Source: Streptomyces albidoflavus (GTDB taxonomy: Bacteria; Actinomycetota; Actinomycetes; Streptomycetales; Streptomycetaceae). From it: 64,000 nucleotides of DNA. The notes under the pieces are model-generated. The model was not told where the DNA came from. It ran no database searches and saw nothing but the letters and a program-made list of their open reading frames with translations. The DNA is taken from assembly GCF_000719955.1 (NCBI RefSeq), contig NZ_JOII01000012.1:91021-155020 (forward strand), given 5' to 3'. Shown in pieces: positions 33,855-42,717 of the stretch. Position numbers and translations under genes: made by a program. Numbering within the stretch: position 1 is the stretch's first letter; the number at the start of each line of letters is the position of its first letter.

Positions 33855-35312
33855 ATGCCGACGATCATTCGTATGCGTGGATTCCTTGCTTCCTCGATCG
33901 GCGTGACCTGCGCGGCCGCCCTGGCCCTGCCCGCCGCCCTGCCCTCCGGAGCCCTCGCCGCGACCGCCGCCCACCCCCGGGCCGGCGCGGCTGACACCTC
34001 GACCGGCGCCCCCGCCGCGGACGCCCTGCCCGCCGCGCCACCCGGCGCGCACACCCTCCCGGCCGCCGACGACACCCCCGGCCACACCCGCTCCCTGCCC
34101 CTCCCCGACGCCCCCGCCGGCCGTTCGTCCGAGCCCGGCGAAGGCCCGGACGAACGCGCCCTGAGCCCGCGTGAGGTCGAGCCGTTCTCGCTGCTCGGCG
34201 TCGTCTGGGACGACCCGGACGCCCACCTGGAAGGCCGGGTCCAGGTCCGTACCCGCTCCACCGTCACCGGCGCCTGGTCCGGCTGGCAGGAGCTGGAGAG
34301 CCACCACGACGACCACGGAGCCGACCGTTCCACCCCCGAGGGCGCGGCCGGCCGGGGCGCCACCGCCCCGCTGTGGGTGGGGCGTTCGGACGCCGTCGAA
34401 CTGCGGGTCACCGCCCGCGACGACCACCGCCACCAGGGCGAACGCACCACCGACCGGCTCCCCGAGGGGCTGCGCCTGGACCTCGTCGACCCCGGGGAGG
34501 CGCCCGCCCTGGAGGAGGAGCCCGCGCCCCGGCCCACCCGCGCCGGGGCCCCCGCCGCCACCCCCGCCGGACTCCCCGAGGCCGCCGGTGAACCCGCCGT
34601 GCTGCCGGAGCTGACCCGCGAGGAGACCCTCGCCGAGCTGGAGGCGGCCCGCGCCGTCGAGGAGCCCGAGGCCGGCGCCGCCGGTCCGCAGCAGCGCGCC
34701 CAGCCCTACGTGGGGCCGCGCCCGAAGATCGTCACCCGCAAGGGGTGGGGCGCCGACGAGAAACTGCGCGAGAAGAACTTCGCGTACACCGGCAAGGTCA
34801 AGGCCGCCTTCGTCCACCACAGCGCCACCGGCAACAACTACACCTGCGCCCAGGCCCCCTCCGTCATCCGCGGTATCTACCGCTACCACACCCAGAGCAG
34901 CGGCTGGCGGGACCTCGGCTACAACTTCATGGTCGACAAGTGCGGCACCGTGTACGAGGGACGGGCCGGCGGCGTCGACAAGGCCGTCCTCGGCGCCCAC
35001 ACCCTCGGTTTCAACAGCAACAGCACGGGCATCGCCGTCCTGGGAAGCTACAGCAGCGTCAAGCCGCCCAAGGCGGCCGTCGACGCCGTGGCCAAGCTGA
35101 CCGCCTGGAAGCTCGGCCTGTCCGGTGCCAACCCCAAGGGGAAGGTCACGCTCACCTCGGGCGGCAGCAACCTCTACGCGAAGGGCAAGAAGGTGAGCCT
35201 GCACGTCATCTCCGGACACCGCGACGGCTACTCCACCGAATGCCCGGGCACCCGCCTCTACGGCCAGCTCGGTACGGCGCGTTCCGCCTCCGCCCGGCTC
35301 CAGGGGCGCTGA
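33855..35312 (+). CDS. Secreted peptidoglycan-recognition-type N-acetylmuramoyl-L-alanine amidase
   Basis: 485 residues. A signal peptide starts MRGFLASSIGVTCAAALALP (from the second ATG, 33873; the first is 33855). A long Pro/Ala/Glu-rich region follows, including a WDDPDAHLEGRVQVRTRS segment of a beta-rich accessory domain. The C-terminal PGRP/Amidase_2 domain has AFVHHSATGNNYTC (zinc His), GYNFMVDKCGTVYEGRAGG, and SGHRDGYSTECPGTRLYGQL, giving His and Cys zinc ligands. It would cut the bond between MurNAc and L-Ala in the wall. No good ribosome binding site precedes either ATG. It lies among LCP and mannose genes. Confidence 0.93.
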   Translation: MPTIIRMRGFLASSIGVTCAAALALPAALPSGALAATAAHPRAGAADTSTGAPAADALPAAPPGAHTLPAADDTPGHTRSLPLPDAPAGRSSEPGEGPDERALSPREVEPFSLLGVVWDDPDAHLEGRVQVRTRSTVTGAWSGWQELESHHDDHGADRSTPEGAAGRGATAPLWVGRSDAVELRVTARDDHRHQGERTTDRLPEGLRLDLVDPGEAPALEEEPAPRPTRAGAPAATPAGLPEAAGEPAVLPELTREETLAELEAARAVEEPEAGAAGPQQRAQPYVGPRPKIVTRKGWGADEKLREKNFAYTGKVKAAFVHHSATGNNYTCAQAPSVIRGIYRYHTQSSGWRDLGYNFMVDKCGTVYEGRAGGVDKAVLGAHTLGFNSNSTGIAVLGSYSSVKPPKAAVDAVAKLTAWKLGLSGANPKGKVTLTSGGSNLYAKGKKVSLHVISGHRDGYSTECPGTRLYGQLGTARSASARLQGR

Positions 35313-35431
35313 CCGGCGCCGGGCCGGCCGGCACCGTGCGGGATCGGGAATGGGGCGTGCCGCACCGGTCTGCATAGACTGGCCGGCCGAAAGACAGTTC
35401 GGCCGGCCCCGGCAGGAAGCAGAGACGCACA

Positions 35432-36523
35432 GTGACTCAGGCCCCAGAAGCGATCCTCCTGGTGGGCGGCAAGGGCACCCGGCTCCGGCCGCTCACGGTG
35501 CGCACGCCGAAGCCGATGGTGCCCGCCGCGGGCGTCCCCTTCCTCACCCACCAGCTGGCCCGCGCCCGCGCCGCCGGTGTCGAACACGTGGTGATGGCCA
35601 CCTCGTACCTCGCCGAGGTCTTCGAGCCGTACTTCGGTGACGGCTCCGACCTCGGGCTCCACCTCGAGTACGTCACCGAGGAGGAGCCCCTCGGCACCGG
35701 CGGCGCCATCCGCAACGTCGCCCCCCGGCTCCACTCCGGGCCCGACGACCCCGTCCTCATCTTCAACGGCGACATCCTCACCGGGCTCGACATCCCGGCC
35801 CTCGTCGCCACCCACCAGGAGAGCGGCGCCGACGTCTCCCTCCACCTCAGCCGCGTCGAGGACCCGCGCGCCTTCGGCCTCGTCCCCACCGACGAGGCCG
35901 GGCGCGTCCTCGCCTTCCTGGAGAAGCCGCAGACGCCCGAGGAGATCGTCACCGACCAGATCAACGCCGGGGCGTACGTCTTCCGCCGCTCCGTCATCGA
36001 CACCATCCCCACCGGCCGCCCCGTCTCCGTCGAACGCGAGACCTTCCCCGGGCTGCTGGAGAGCGGGGCCCACCTCCAGGGCATGGTCGACTCCACCTAC
36101 TGGCTCGACCTCGGCACCCCGCAGGCCTTCGTCCGCGGCTCCGCCGACCTCGTCCTCGGCCGGGCCCCCTCGCCCGCCGTCCCCGGCCGGCGCGGCGAGT
36201 CCCTCGTCCTCGACGGGGCCCACGTCGCCCCCGACGCCAAGCTCTCCGAAGGCACCGTCGTCGGCGTGGGCGCCCACGTCGGCGCCGGGGCCCGCATCAC
36301 CGGCTCCACCCTTCTCGACGGCGCGTACGTCGCCGAGGGCGCCGTCGTCACCGACTCCCTCATCGGCGCCGGGGCCCGGGTCGGGGCCCGCACCCATGTC
36401 ACCGGGGCGGTCATCGGCGACGGTGCCGACGCCGGCGCCGACAACGAGCTGCGGGACGGGCTGCGGCTCTGGTGCGATGCCGTCCTGCCGGACGGCGGGG
36501 TCCGGTTCTCGCCCGATCGCTGA
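35432..36523 (+). CDS. Mannose-1-phosphate guanylyltransferase (NDP-sugar pyrophosphorylase family)
   Basis: 363 residues from GTG, with AGGAAG upstream. The nucleotidyltransferase signature AILLVGGKGTRLRPLT opens the protein, followed by KPMVPAAGVPFLTHQ, the metal-binding FNGDILTGLD, and a substrate region EKPQTPEEIVTDQINAGAYV. The C-terminal 110 residues form left-handed beta-helix hexapeptide repeats (for example GVGAHVGAGARITGSTLL). This two-domain form makes GDP-mannose from GTP and mannose-1-phosphate. Together with manB (51846) and manA (56881) it completes the GDP-mannose route. GTP over UTP or TTP is inferred from that context. Confidence 0.9.
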   Translation: MTQAPEAILLVGGKGTRLRPLTVRTPKPMVPAAGVPFLTHQLARARAAGVEHVVMATSYLAEVFEPYFGDGSDLGLHLEYVTEEEPLGTGGAIRNVAPRLHSGPDDPVLIFNGDILTGLDIPALVATHQESGADVSLHLSRVEDPRAFGLVPTDEAGRVLAFLEKPQTPEEIVTDQINAGAYVFRRSVIDTIPTGRPVSVERETFPGLLESGAHLQGMVDSTYWLDLGTPQAFVRGSADLVLGRAPSPAVPGRRGESLVLDGAHVAPDAKLSEGTVVGVGAHVGAGARITGSTLLDGAYVAEGAVVTDSLIGAGARVGARTHVTGAVIGDGADAGADNELRDGLRLWCDAVLPDGGVRFSPDR

Positions 36524-36554
36524 CCTGGGCCGCGATGGGGCGGCCGGGCTTTGG

Positions 36555-36755
36555 TGGCCTCAAGCGCCGGCCGGGCTGTCGTGGGGCCGGGGTGGTGCCT
36601 CGACCACCGGTCACATGTGGCCTCAAACGCCGGCCGGGCTCCTTGGCCTCAAGCGCCGGCCCGGCTGAGTGGCCTCAAGCGCCGGCCGGGCTGTCGTGGG
36701 GCTGAGACGGCGCCTCAGCCGCCGGTCACCGATGGCCTCAATCGCCGGCCGGGCT
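36555..36755 (+). repeat. Five 23-bp interspersed repeats, one orientation
   Basis: Copies at 36555, 36618, 36644, 36670 and 36733 carry the reverse complement of the core GCCCGGCCGGCGCTTGAGGC; a partial copy is at 36541. A longer unit of about 115 bp (starting 36555 and 36670), including the spacers, has been duplicated. It lies downstream of the guanylyltransferase gene. Matching repeats occur at 42474 and 54883. Confidence 0.9.
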
Positions 36756-36811
36756 TGATTTCGGCCGACGACGCTGCCACCTGATTCATGGGGTCCGGCC
36801 TTGCCCATTCC

Positions 36812-37031
36812 AGCCCGGCCGGCGCTTGAGGCCACTGAGCCGGGCCGGCGTTTGAGGCCACCTAGCCGGGCCGGCGATTGAGGCCACTCAGCCTGGCCGG
36901 CGTCTGAGGCCACTGAGCCGGGCCGGCGTTTGAGGCCACCCGAGCCGGAGGGCTGGGGTGTCACCTCAGCCCCACCCACAGCCCGGCCGGCGCTTGAGGC
37001 CACCTCATAGCCCGGCCGGCGCTTGAGGCCA
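36812..37031 (-). repeat. Seven 23-bp interspersed repeats, opposite orientation
   Basis: Copies at 36812, 36838, 36864, 36890, 36916, 36980 and 37009 read GCCCGGCCGGCGCTTGAGGC or close variants, inverted relative to the five at 36555-36755. The first five are spaced exactly 26 bp apart. Any copy here can pair with any copy of the other block, giving large possible hairpins. Confidence 0.9.
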
Positions 37032-37156
37032 CCCCTGTGACCGGCGTCGCACATCCCCCCAACCCCCCGAGCCGGCAGGCGAGTCCAGCACCAGGACGCC
37101 CAGTGGCCACTCCGGCCCCCAGTTCCCTGGCGCCCCGCGCCAGTACGCTCTGGCGC

Positions 37157-38209
37157 ATGGCAGGACGTTTCCCCCCGAGGCCTCGTGCCCCGTACGGCAC
37201 GATTAAGGGCACCCCCTGCCCGGACACGGGTCCGGATCCCACGGGGGCCCGGACGTTCCGCGCGGCCACGCGGGCCGCCGCCGCGGCCAGGCCGGAGGCT
37301 CCGGCCAGGTCCAGGGTGTGGACCCCGCCCTACCAGGCCGACCTCGGCCTGATCCTGGGCGTCCTGCGTCGCGGCCCGGGCGACCCGGCGTTCCGCCTGA
37401 CCCAGGACCGTGCCGTCTGGCGCGCCAGCCGCACCCCCGAGGGCCCGGCGACGCTGCGGGTCACCCTGCGCGCGGGGAGGGCCGAGGCGACCGCCTGGGG
37501 TCCGGGCGCCGACTGGTTCCTGGACCGGCTCCCGGAGCTGCTGGGCGCCGCCGACACCCCGGAGGCGTTCACGCCCCGCCACCGCCTGGTGGCCGACTCG
37601 GCCCGCCGCGCCACGGGCCTGAGGCTGACCAGGACGGGCCTGGTGCTGGAGTCCCTGATCCCCTCGGTGCTGGAGCAGAAGGTCACCGCCGACGAGGCGT
37701 ACCGTGCCTGGCGCCGCCTGCTGACCCGGCACGGCGAACCGGCCCCGGGTCCGGCCCCGGAGCGGATGGCCGTCATGCCGGACCCCCGGGCCTGGTCCCT
37801 GATCCCGTCCTGGGAGTGGCACCGCGCCGGGGTCGACGACAAGCGGGCCGCGACGATCCTGCGCGCCGTACGCCTCCACTCCCGCCTGGAGCGGGCCGCC
37901 GGCCTGCCCCCCGAGAAGGCGGCGGCGCTCCTGGAGGCGGTCCCGGGCATCGGGCCCTGGACCTCCGCCGAGGTCGTCCAGCGCACCCACGGCGCCCCGG
38001 ACGCCGTCACCACCGGCGACCTCCACCTCCCGGGCATCATCGGCTACGCCCTGACCGGCGACCGCACCACCGACGACGCGGCCATGCTGGAGCTGCTCGC
38101 CCCGTACGCCGGCCAGCGCCACCGGGCGGCCCGCCTGATCCTGCTGGCGGGCCGGGTACCGCCGCGCCGGACACCGAAGATGCCGTACAGCGACATCTCG
38201 CGGCTCTGA
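37157..38209 (+). CDS. DNA-3-methyladenine glycosylase 2 family (AlkA-like, HhH-GPD) protein
   Basis: 350 residues from ATG 37157. The N-terminal region (RLTQDRAVWRASRTPEGP and so on) forms the AlkA-like beta domain. The HhH-GPD core has SVLEQKVTADEAYRAWRRL, the hairpin-helix-hairpin AVPGIGPWTSAEVVQR, and TTGDLHLPGIIGYAL, whose Asp matches the catalytic Asp of AlkA. It would remove alkylated bases. TACGCT lies 8 nt before the ATG, so a leaderless transcript is possible. It sits just after the repeat array and is convergent with cofE. Confidence 0.88.
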   Translation: MAGRFPPRPRAPYGTIKGTPCPDTGPDPTGARTFRAATRAAAAARPEAPARSRVWTPPYQADLGLILGVLRRGPGDPAFRLTQDRAVWRASRTPEGPATLRVTLRAGRAEATAWGPGADWFLDRLPELLGAADTPEAFTPRHRLVADSARRATGLRLTRTGLVLESLIPSVLEQKVTADEAYRAWRRLLTRHGEPAPGPAPERMAVMPDPRAWSLIPSWEWHRAGVDDKRAATILRAVRLHSRLERAAGLPPEKAAALLEAVPGIGPWTSAEVVQRTHGAPDAVTTGDLHLPGIIGYALTGDRTTDDAAMLELLAPYAGQRHRAARLILLAGRVPPRRTPKMPYSDISRL

Positions 38210-38237
38210 CGGCGGCGTACCAGGAGTTCTGGCGCTT

Positions 38238-39542
38238 CTAGCGCACCGTCAGGAACGTCTCCGGGTCGCGGCCGGGCCGGTCGGCGGGCGGGGTGGCGGC
38301 GCGGCCCACCGCGACGGCGCCCATCGGGTCCCAGGTGTCCGGGAGGTCGAGGACCTCGCGGACGACCTCGCGGCAGAACATGGTCGAGGAGACCCAGGCC
38401 GAGCCCAGCTGCTCCCCGGCGAGGGCGACGAGGAAGTTCTGCACCCCGGCGCCGGTGGCGACGACGAACATCTCGCGTTCGGCGGCGGACCGGCGCTCGT
38501 CGGGGTAGGCGTGCGAGCCGTCCATGACGAGGCAGGGGACGACCAGGTACGGGGCGTTGCGCAGGACGTCGCCGCGGCGGACCCGCTTGGCGATCGACTC
38601 CTCGCTCTTGCCGTCCCGGCGCAGGTCGGCGATCCAGGCGTCGCGCATCGCGTCGAGCAGCCGGGTGCGGGAGGCGGCCGACTCCAGCAGCACGAACCGC
38701 CACGGCGTCGTGTGGTGCGGCGCGGGCGCGGTGACGGCGGCCGCGACGGCCCGGCGGACCGCGCCCGGGTCGACCGGCTCGTCGGTGAAGGAGCGCACCG
38801 TCCGCCGCAGCGTGACCGCCTCGCGGACCGCCTCGGAGGTGCCCAGCCGGAACATGTCGTCGGCCGCGCCGCGCACCAGCTCCCGCGCGCCCGCCCCCTC
38901 CTCGCCGCCGACCAGCGCGGAGAGCCCGCTGACCACGGCGACCGGCAGCCCCTCGGACTTGCCCTTCACCAGGTCACCGGCGGCGGCCAGTTCGTCGGCG
39001 AGGGCGATCACGGTGGCGTGCAGCGGGTTGCCGTGGGCGTCGGTGCCGCCGCGCAGGTCGTCCAGGACGCGGACCCCGGCGGAGCCGATGGCCACGTCGG
39101 TCAGGCCGTTGCGCCAGGGCCGCCCGAAGGTGTCGGTGACGACCACGCCGACGTCCACGCCGAGCGCGTCGGCGAGCCCGGCGCGGAGGGCGCGGGCGGA
39201 GGCGTCGGGGTCCTCGGGGAGGAGCAGCACCGTGCCCGCCGGGGTGTTGGAGGCGTCGACGCCGGCGGCGGCCATGACCAGGCCCTGCCGGTTCTCCACG
39301 ATGCGCAGCGCGCCGCGCCGGGCCACGACCCGTACCGTCTCGGCGTCGATGGCGGCCTCGCGGGAGTCGGCGGCGAGCACCCGGCCCTCGGCCTTGGAGA
39401 CGATCTTCGAGGTGACCAGGACGATGTCGCCGTCGGCCAGCGTGGGGGCGGCGGCCGCGATCAGCTTGGCGAGGTCGTCGCCCTCGTCGACCTCGGGCAG
39501 CCCGGGGACGGCCCGGACCTGGAAGGCGGGTGCGGCGCTCAC
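38238..39542 (-). CDS. cofE: Coenzyme F420-0:L-glutamate ligase fused to an FMN/nitroreductase domain (FbiB type)
   Basis: 434 residues from GTG 39542. The N-terminal CofE domain (1-245) has [37 protein letters not shown] and [15 protein letters not shown]. The C-terminal domain (about 250-434) is nitroreductase-like, with [29 protein letters not shown] and [11 protein letters not shown]. This fusion is the actinobacterial FbiB form: it adds glutamates to F420-0, and the second domain reduces the C5-C6 bond of dehydro-F420-0 in mycobacteria. It overlaps cofD by 4 nt. Confidence 0.95.
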   Translation of the reverse strand: MSAAPAFQVRAVPGLPEVDEGDDLAKLIAAAAPTLADGDIVLVTSKIVSKAEGRVLAADSREAAIDAETVRVVARRGALRIVENRQGLVMAAAGVDASNTPAGTVLLLPEDPDASARALRAGLADALGVDVGVVVTDTFGRPWRNGLTDVAIGSAGVRVLDDLRGGTDAHGNPLHATVIALADELAAAGDLVKGKSEGLPVAVVSGLSALVGGEEGAGARELVRGAADDMFRLGTSEAVREAVTLRRTVRSFTDEPVDPGAVRRAVAAAVTAPAPHHTTPWRFVLLESAASRTRLLDAMRDAWIADLRRDGKSEESIAKRVRRGDVLRNAPYLVVPCLVMDGSHAYPDERRSAAEREMFVVATGAGVQNFLVALAGEQLGSAWVSSTMFCREVVREVLDLPDTWDPMGAVAVGRAATPPADRPGRDPETFLTVR

Positions 39543-40495
39543 GCGCGGACCTCCTCGGCCAGGGCGAGCGCCTCGCGGGCCATGGCGGCGGTGGCGTCCA
39601 GGTCGGTCATCATCAGCGGCACCGCGCGGCAGCGGATGCCCGCCGCCTCGACCTCGGCGACCGCCCCGCTGTCGGCACTGTCGACCAGCCAGCCGTCGAG
39701 CAGCCCCGAGCCGTAGTGCTCGGCGACGGCCGCCGCGGCGGTCTCGACGCCGATCGCGGAGAGCATCTTGTCGGCCATACCGCGCACCGGGGCGCCGCCG
39801 ACGATGGGGGAGAGGCCGACCACCGGCACGCCCGCCTCCGCGATGGCCTCGCGGATGCCGGGCACCGCGAGGATGGTGCCGATGCTGACCACCGGGTTGG
39901 ACGGCGGGAAGAGCACCACGTCGGCCTCGGCCAGCGCCTCCAGCACGCCGGGCGCCGGCTTGGACTGCTCGGCGCCGACCGGGACCACCGCGAGCGCGTC
40001 GACGGAGGCCCGCAGCCGCACCCAGTACTCCTGGAAGTGGACGGCGCGCCGCTCCCCGTCGAGGTCGACGGCGACGTGAGTCTCGACCCGGTCGTCGGTC
40101 ATCGGCAGCAGCCGCACCCCGGGCTGCCACCGCTCGCAGAGCGCCTCGGTGACGGCGGAGAGCGGATAGCCCGCGCCGAGCATCTGGGTGCGCACGATGT
40201 GCGTGGCGAAGTCCCGGTCGCCGAGGCCGAACCAGTCGGGCCCGACGCCGTACGCCTTCAGCTCGTCCTTCACCTGGAAGGTCTCGTCGGTCCGCCCCCA
40301 GCCCTGCTCCTCGTTGATGCCGCCGCCGAGGGTGTACATGACCGTGTCGAGGTCGGGACAGACCTTCAGGCCGAAGAGGTGGATGTCGTCACCGGTGTTG
40401 CCGATGACGGTGATGTCCGCGTCCGGGGCCGCCGCCTTGAGACCGCGAAGAAACCGGGCGCCGCCGATGCCGCCTGCCAGAACCACAATGCGCAT
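39539..40495 (-). CDS. cofD: 2-phospho-L-lactate transferase (CofD/FbiA)
   Basis: 318 residues. The opening [20 protein letters not shown], then [39 protein letters not shown] and [18 protein letters not shown] are the CofD signatures. The enzyme moves a phospholactate- or phosphoenolpyruvate-derived group from a guanosine-diphosphate carrier onto the deazaflavin Fo, making (dehydro-)F420-0. In actinobacteria the donor is thought to be enolpyruvyl-PP-G. It lies between the dioxygenase gene (4-nt gap) and cofE (4-nt overlap), so all three form an operon. Confidence 0.96.
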   Translation of the reverse strand: MRIVVLAGGIGGARFLRGLKAAAPDADITVIGNTGDDIHLFGLKVCPDLDTVMYTLGGGINEEQGWGRTDETFQVKDELKAYGVGPDWFGLGDRDFATHIVRTQMLGAGYPLSAVTEALCERWQPGVRLLPMTDDRVETHVAVDLDGERRAVHFQEYWVRLRASVDALAVVPVGAEQSKPAPGVLEALAEADVVLFPPSNPVVSIGTILAVPGIREAIAEAGVPVVGLSPIVGGAPVRGMADKMLSAIGVETAAAAVAEHYGSGLLDGWLVDSADSGAVAEVEAAGIRCRAVPLMMTDLDATAAMAREALALAEEVRA

Positions 40496-40499
40496 GGGC

Positions 40500-41012
40500 T
40501 CAGTGTGTCAGGCGCGCCGGTTCCTCCGCCGGGGTGGTCGCGGACCGCTCCAGGGTCCGTACCGGCATGGTCGTCAGCCCGGGGAAGTAGACGTGGAGGC
40601 TGACGGCGGGCTCCAGCGCGTCGTTGACCACCTCGTGGGCGTGACCGGGCGCGACGACCCGGTGCCCGCCGGGCCGCAGCACCTGGCGCCCGCCGGGGGT
40701 GTGCTCGGTGAGGGCCCCGTCGAGGACGGTCATGACCCCGGCCGAGCGCCCGTGGTCGTGGGCGCCGCTGCCCTGTCCGGGCAGCCAGGAGAGCAGCCAC
40801 ACCTCGTAGCCGGGTCCGGTCTCCAGCCGGTGGTACCAGCGGCTGGTGGGGTCGTACGCGACCAGCGGGGCCCAGCGGGCGCGGTCGGCGGCGACGGTCC
40901 GGGCGAGCCGGACGAACCCGGCCACGGTGCTCGGGTGCTCGGGGGCGGGGCGCAGCAGGTGCTGCACCTCCAGCAGGTCTCCGGCGATCTGGAGGTCGCT
41001 GTCCTGGTTCAT
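40500..41012 (-). CDS. Cysteine dioxygenase family cupin
   Basis: 170 residues from ATG 41012, with GAGGAAC upstream. Cupin motif 1 is GSGAHDHGRSAGVMTVLDG with the HxH iron ligands, and motif 2 is VVAPGHAHEVVN with the third His. It matches bacterial type I cysteine dioxygenase, which oxidises cysteine to cysteine sulfinate with O2 and iron. The start is set by the Shine-Dalgarno. It is the first gene of the cofD-cofE operon, an odd pairing since cysteine oxidation has no known role in F420 synthesis. Confidence 0.87.
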   Translation of the reverse strand: MNQDSDLQIAGDLLEVQHLLRPAPEHPSTVAGFVRLARTVAADRARWAPLVAYDPTSRWYHRLETGPGYEVWLLSWLPGQGSGAHDHGRSAGVMTVLDGALTEHTPGGRQVLRPGGHRVVAPGHAHEVVNDALEPAVSLHVYFPGLTTMPVRTLERSATTPAEEPARLTH

Positions 41013-41658
41013 GGTGCGGGGGTTCCTCGGCAGGGGAGAAGTGGGCGCGGGGAGGGGGAGGGGAGGCGACTGCCGGACGGCCCGGTGCGGGGTGCGCGGG
41101 GGCCGGGGCGCGTACCGCGCCGGGGTGCGGCGGGACGCGGGACCGGTGCGGTCCCGCGCGCTGCGGTACGGGGTGCTGAGCGGGTCGGCCTGCGGATGGG
41201 CGGCCGGTGCGGTCAGCGGCAGTCGGGGCCGGCGGGGCGACAGCCGGCGGCGGAGGGACAGAGGCTCCGCGGACAGGGCTCGCAGAAGTGGGCAGCGTCG
41301 ATGGAGCCGACAGGGCGGGTCCAGGAAAGCGCCGAATTCGCGAGCATGCCCCACAGGAGACCGGCTGACACCCGCGATGTCAACTCATGGTCCGGATTGT
41401 GGCCTATGTTTCACCACATCCGGTTGCGGGGCGCGGAGAAAGGTTTGTGCACCCGCCTCCCGGGACACACGGCGGACCAGGTCGGGCAGTCGGCCTGCGG
41501 GGGTGATCACCGTTGCCGCCCTGTGATCGCGCTGTGATCAAGTTCGCTTCGGCGAGGCTCGCGCAACGTGTCCCGGGAGGGTGGCGTCCTCCCTGCCGGA
41601 GGAGGGTCCGCGGCGGGCCCGAAAGGGCTGCGGGGGAGCCGAATTCACGCCTCCCGCG

Positions 41659-41672
41659 CCGTCACGTGACGG
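41659..41672. promoter_or_regulatory. Perfect 14-bp palindrome CCGTCACGTGACGG upstream of whiB
   Basis: The full palindrome contains CACGTG and lies about 190 bp before the whiB start and 90 bp before the -35. It is a good candidate binding site for a dimeric regulator; the protein is unknown. Confidence 0.45.
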
Positions 41673-41760
41673 AAAAGGTACGGGTTTAGGACGATTTGTA
41701 CACTTACCGCGAAGGCTTGGTTCCGCAGAGTGAATAAGGGGCTCAATAGCAGATCCCGGC

Positions 41761-41790
41761 TTGACTCGCCCGGATCGGCGCACCTGTAAT
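41761..41790 (+). promoter_or_regulatory. Probable whiB promoter
   Basis: TTGACT and TGTAAT are spaced by 18 nt, close to the principal-sigma consensus and rare in this sequence. The predicted start is about 65 nt before the whiB ATG. Confidence 0.65.
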
Positions 41791-41862
41791 TTCACTCGTG
41801 TCGCCCGGCCGGAACCGGTAACGACAGCATCACGGGGACATAAAGACAGACGAGGGGCGCTA

Positions 41863-42126
41863 ATGACCGAGCTGTTCGAACAACTGCTGGTCGAGGAAGC
41901 GGACGAAGAACTCGGCTGGCAGGAGCGCGCACTCTGCGCCCAGACCGATCCCGAGTCCTTCTTCCCCGAGAAGGGCGGCTCCACCCGTGAGGCCAAGAAG
42001 GTCTGCCTCGCCTGTGAAGTCCGTTCGGAATGCCTCGAATACGCGCTCGCCAACGATGAACGCTTCGGAATCTGGGGCGGTTTGTCCGAGCGCGAGAGGC
42101 GGCGCCTGAAGAAGGCCGCCGTCTGA
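41863..42126 (+). CDS. whiB: WhiB, sporulation iron-sulfur transcription factor
   Basis: 87 residues, the length I recall for S. coelicolor WhiB. Four cluster-binding Cys are present (ALCAQTDPE, KKVCLACEVRSEC), giving C-x(n)-C-x2-C-x5-C. The turn GIWGGLSERERRRLKK and the basic C-terminus bind DNA. WhiB acts with WhiA, under BldD repression, to start sporulation septation and stop aerial growth. A GAGGGG Shine-Dalgarno lies 7 nt upstream. It has no TTA codon. The long upstream region fits complex developmental control. Confidence 0.97.
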   Translation: MTELFEQLLVEEADEELGWQERALCAQTDPESFFPEKGGSTREAKKVCLACEVRSECLEYALANDERFGIWGGLSERERRRLKKAAV

Positions 42127-42143
42127 CCCGGGCCCCAGCGCCC

Positions 42144-42162
42144 GGCCCGCCCCACGCGGGCC
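42144..42162. terminator. Short hairpin after whiB
   Basis: GGCCCGC and GCGGGCC (7 bp) with loop CCCAC, 17 nt after the whiB stop. It is a possible weak terminator. Confidence 0.45.
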
Positions 42163-42717
42163 AGCACCACGAGCACCACCCCGCACCACGAGCACGACCC
42201 CCCGCACGGCCCCGAGCCGTACGACCCCGAGGCCCCGGCCCCAAGGCCGCCGCCCCGGCACCATCGCGCCCCCCGCCCGCGCCGTCCCTCGCGAGCGGGC
42301 CGCCCCACCGCCGCCCGGCACCCAGCCCGACCGGCCCCCACCCACGGCCCCGAGCGGAGCGCCCGTCCCAGCGCTCCGCCGCCCGCCCCCAACTTCCCGC
42401 CACCTGGGCACAACTCGGCCCGACCACCACTTCTCGGCCATGCAGAGACTTCTCAGCCCGCCCGGCACACCACAGCCCGGCCGGCGATTGAGGCCACTTG
42501 AGCCTGGCCGGCGTTTGAGGCCATCAGTGACCGCGGGCACACGAAGCCCGCACCCTCCCCGGCACACCGGAACGGCAACCCTGCCCAAGGGCCGCCCCAA
42601 CAAACGCCGGGCGGCAACCCCGCACCCGACGTGCCGTTAGTGTGGGGCCCCGTCCGAGACTCCCGGCCGCCCGCGGCGGGCGTCACCGCAGTCCACCGAA
42701 CCGGGGCCCGTACCTCG
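42163..42717. other. Intergenic, C/A-rich, with two copies of the 23-bp repeat
   Basis: 555 bp without a convincing gene. The left part is strongly strand-biased (C and A on the plus strand) with imperfect CACCACGAGCAC repeats near 42165-42195. Two copies of the 23-bp interspersed repeat lie at 42474-42496 and 42501-42523. The glycosyltransferase promoter should be in the last 150 bp, but no clear boxes are seen. Confidence 0.6.

Larger units (their letters stand above)
41013..41862. other. Long intergenic region between the dioxygenase and whiB genes
   Basis: 850 bp with no convincing gene in any frame. The left 340 bp is GC-rich. The middle (about 41370-41550) is AT-richer, with TGACA-N7-TGTCA at 41366-41382, a bulged hairpin at 41392-41423 (CCGGATTGTGG with CCACATCCGG, 11-nt loop), and three GTGATC direct repeats at 41503, 41523 and 41534. 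The right part holds a CACGTG palindrome and the whiB promoter listed separately. A whiB leader with several promoters is expected from S. coelicolor. Confidence 0.6.

Noticed and set aside
32835..35375. Upstream extension of LCP 5 across the TIGR03089 and amidase genes
   Set aside because: It passes through a 21-bp-stem terminator and opposite-strand genes; the GTG at 32834 is the sensible start.
36555..37031. CRISPR or a repeat-protein gene
   Set aside because: Repeats change orientation midway, spacing is irregular, and no frame has coding quality.
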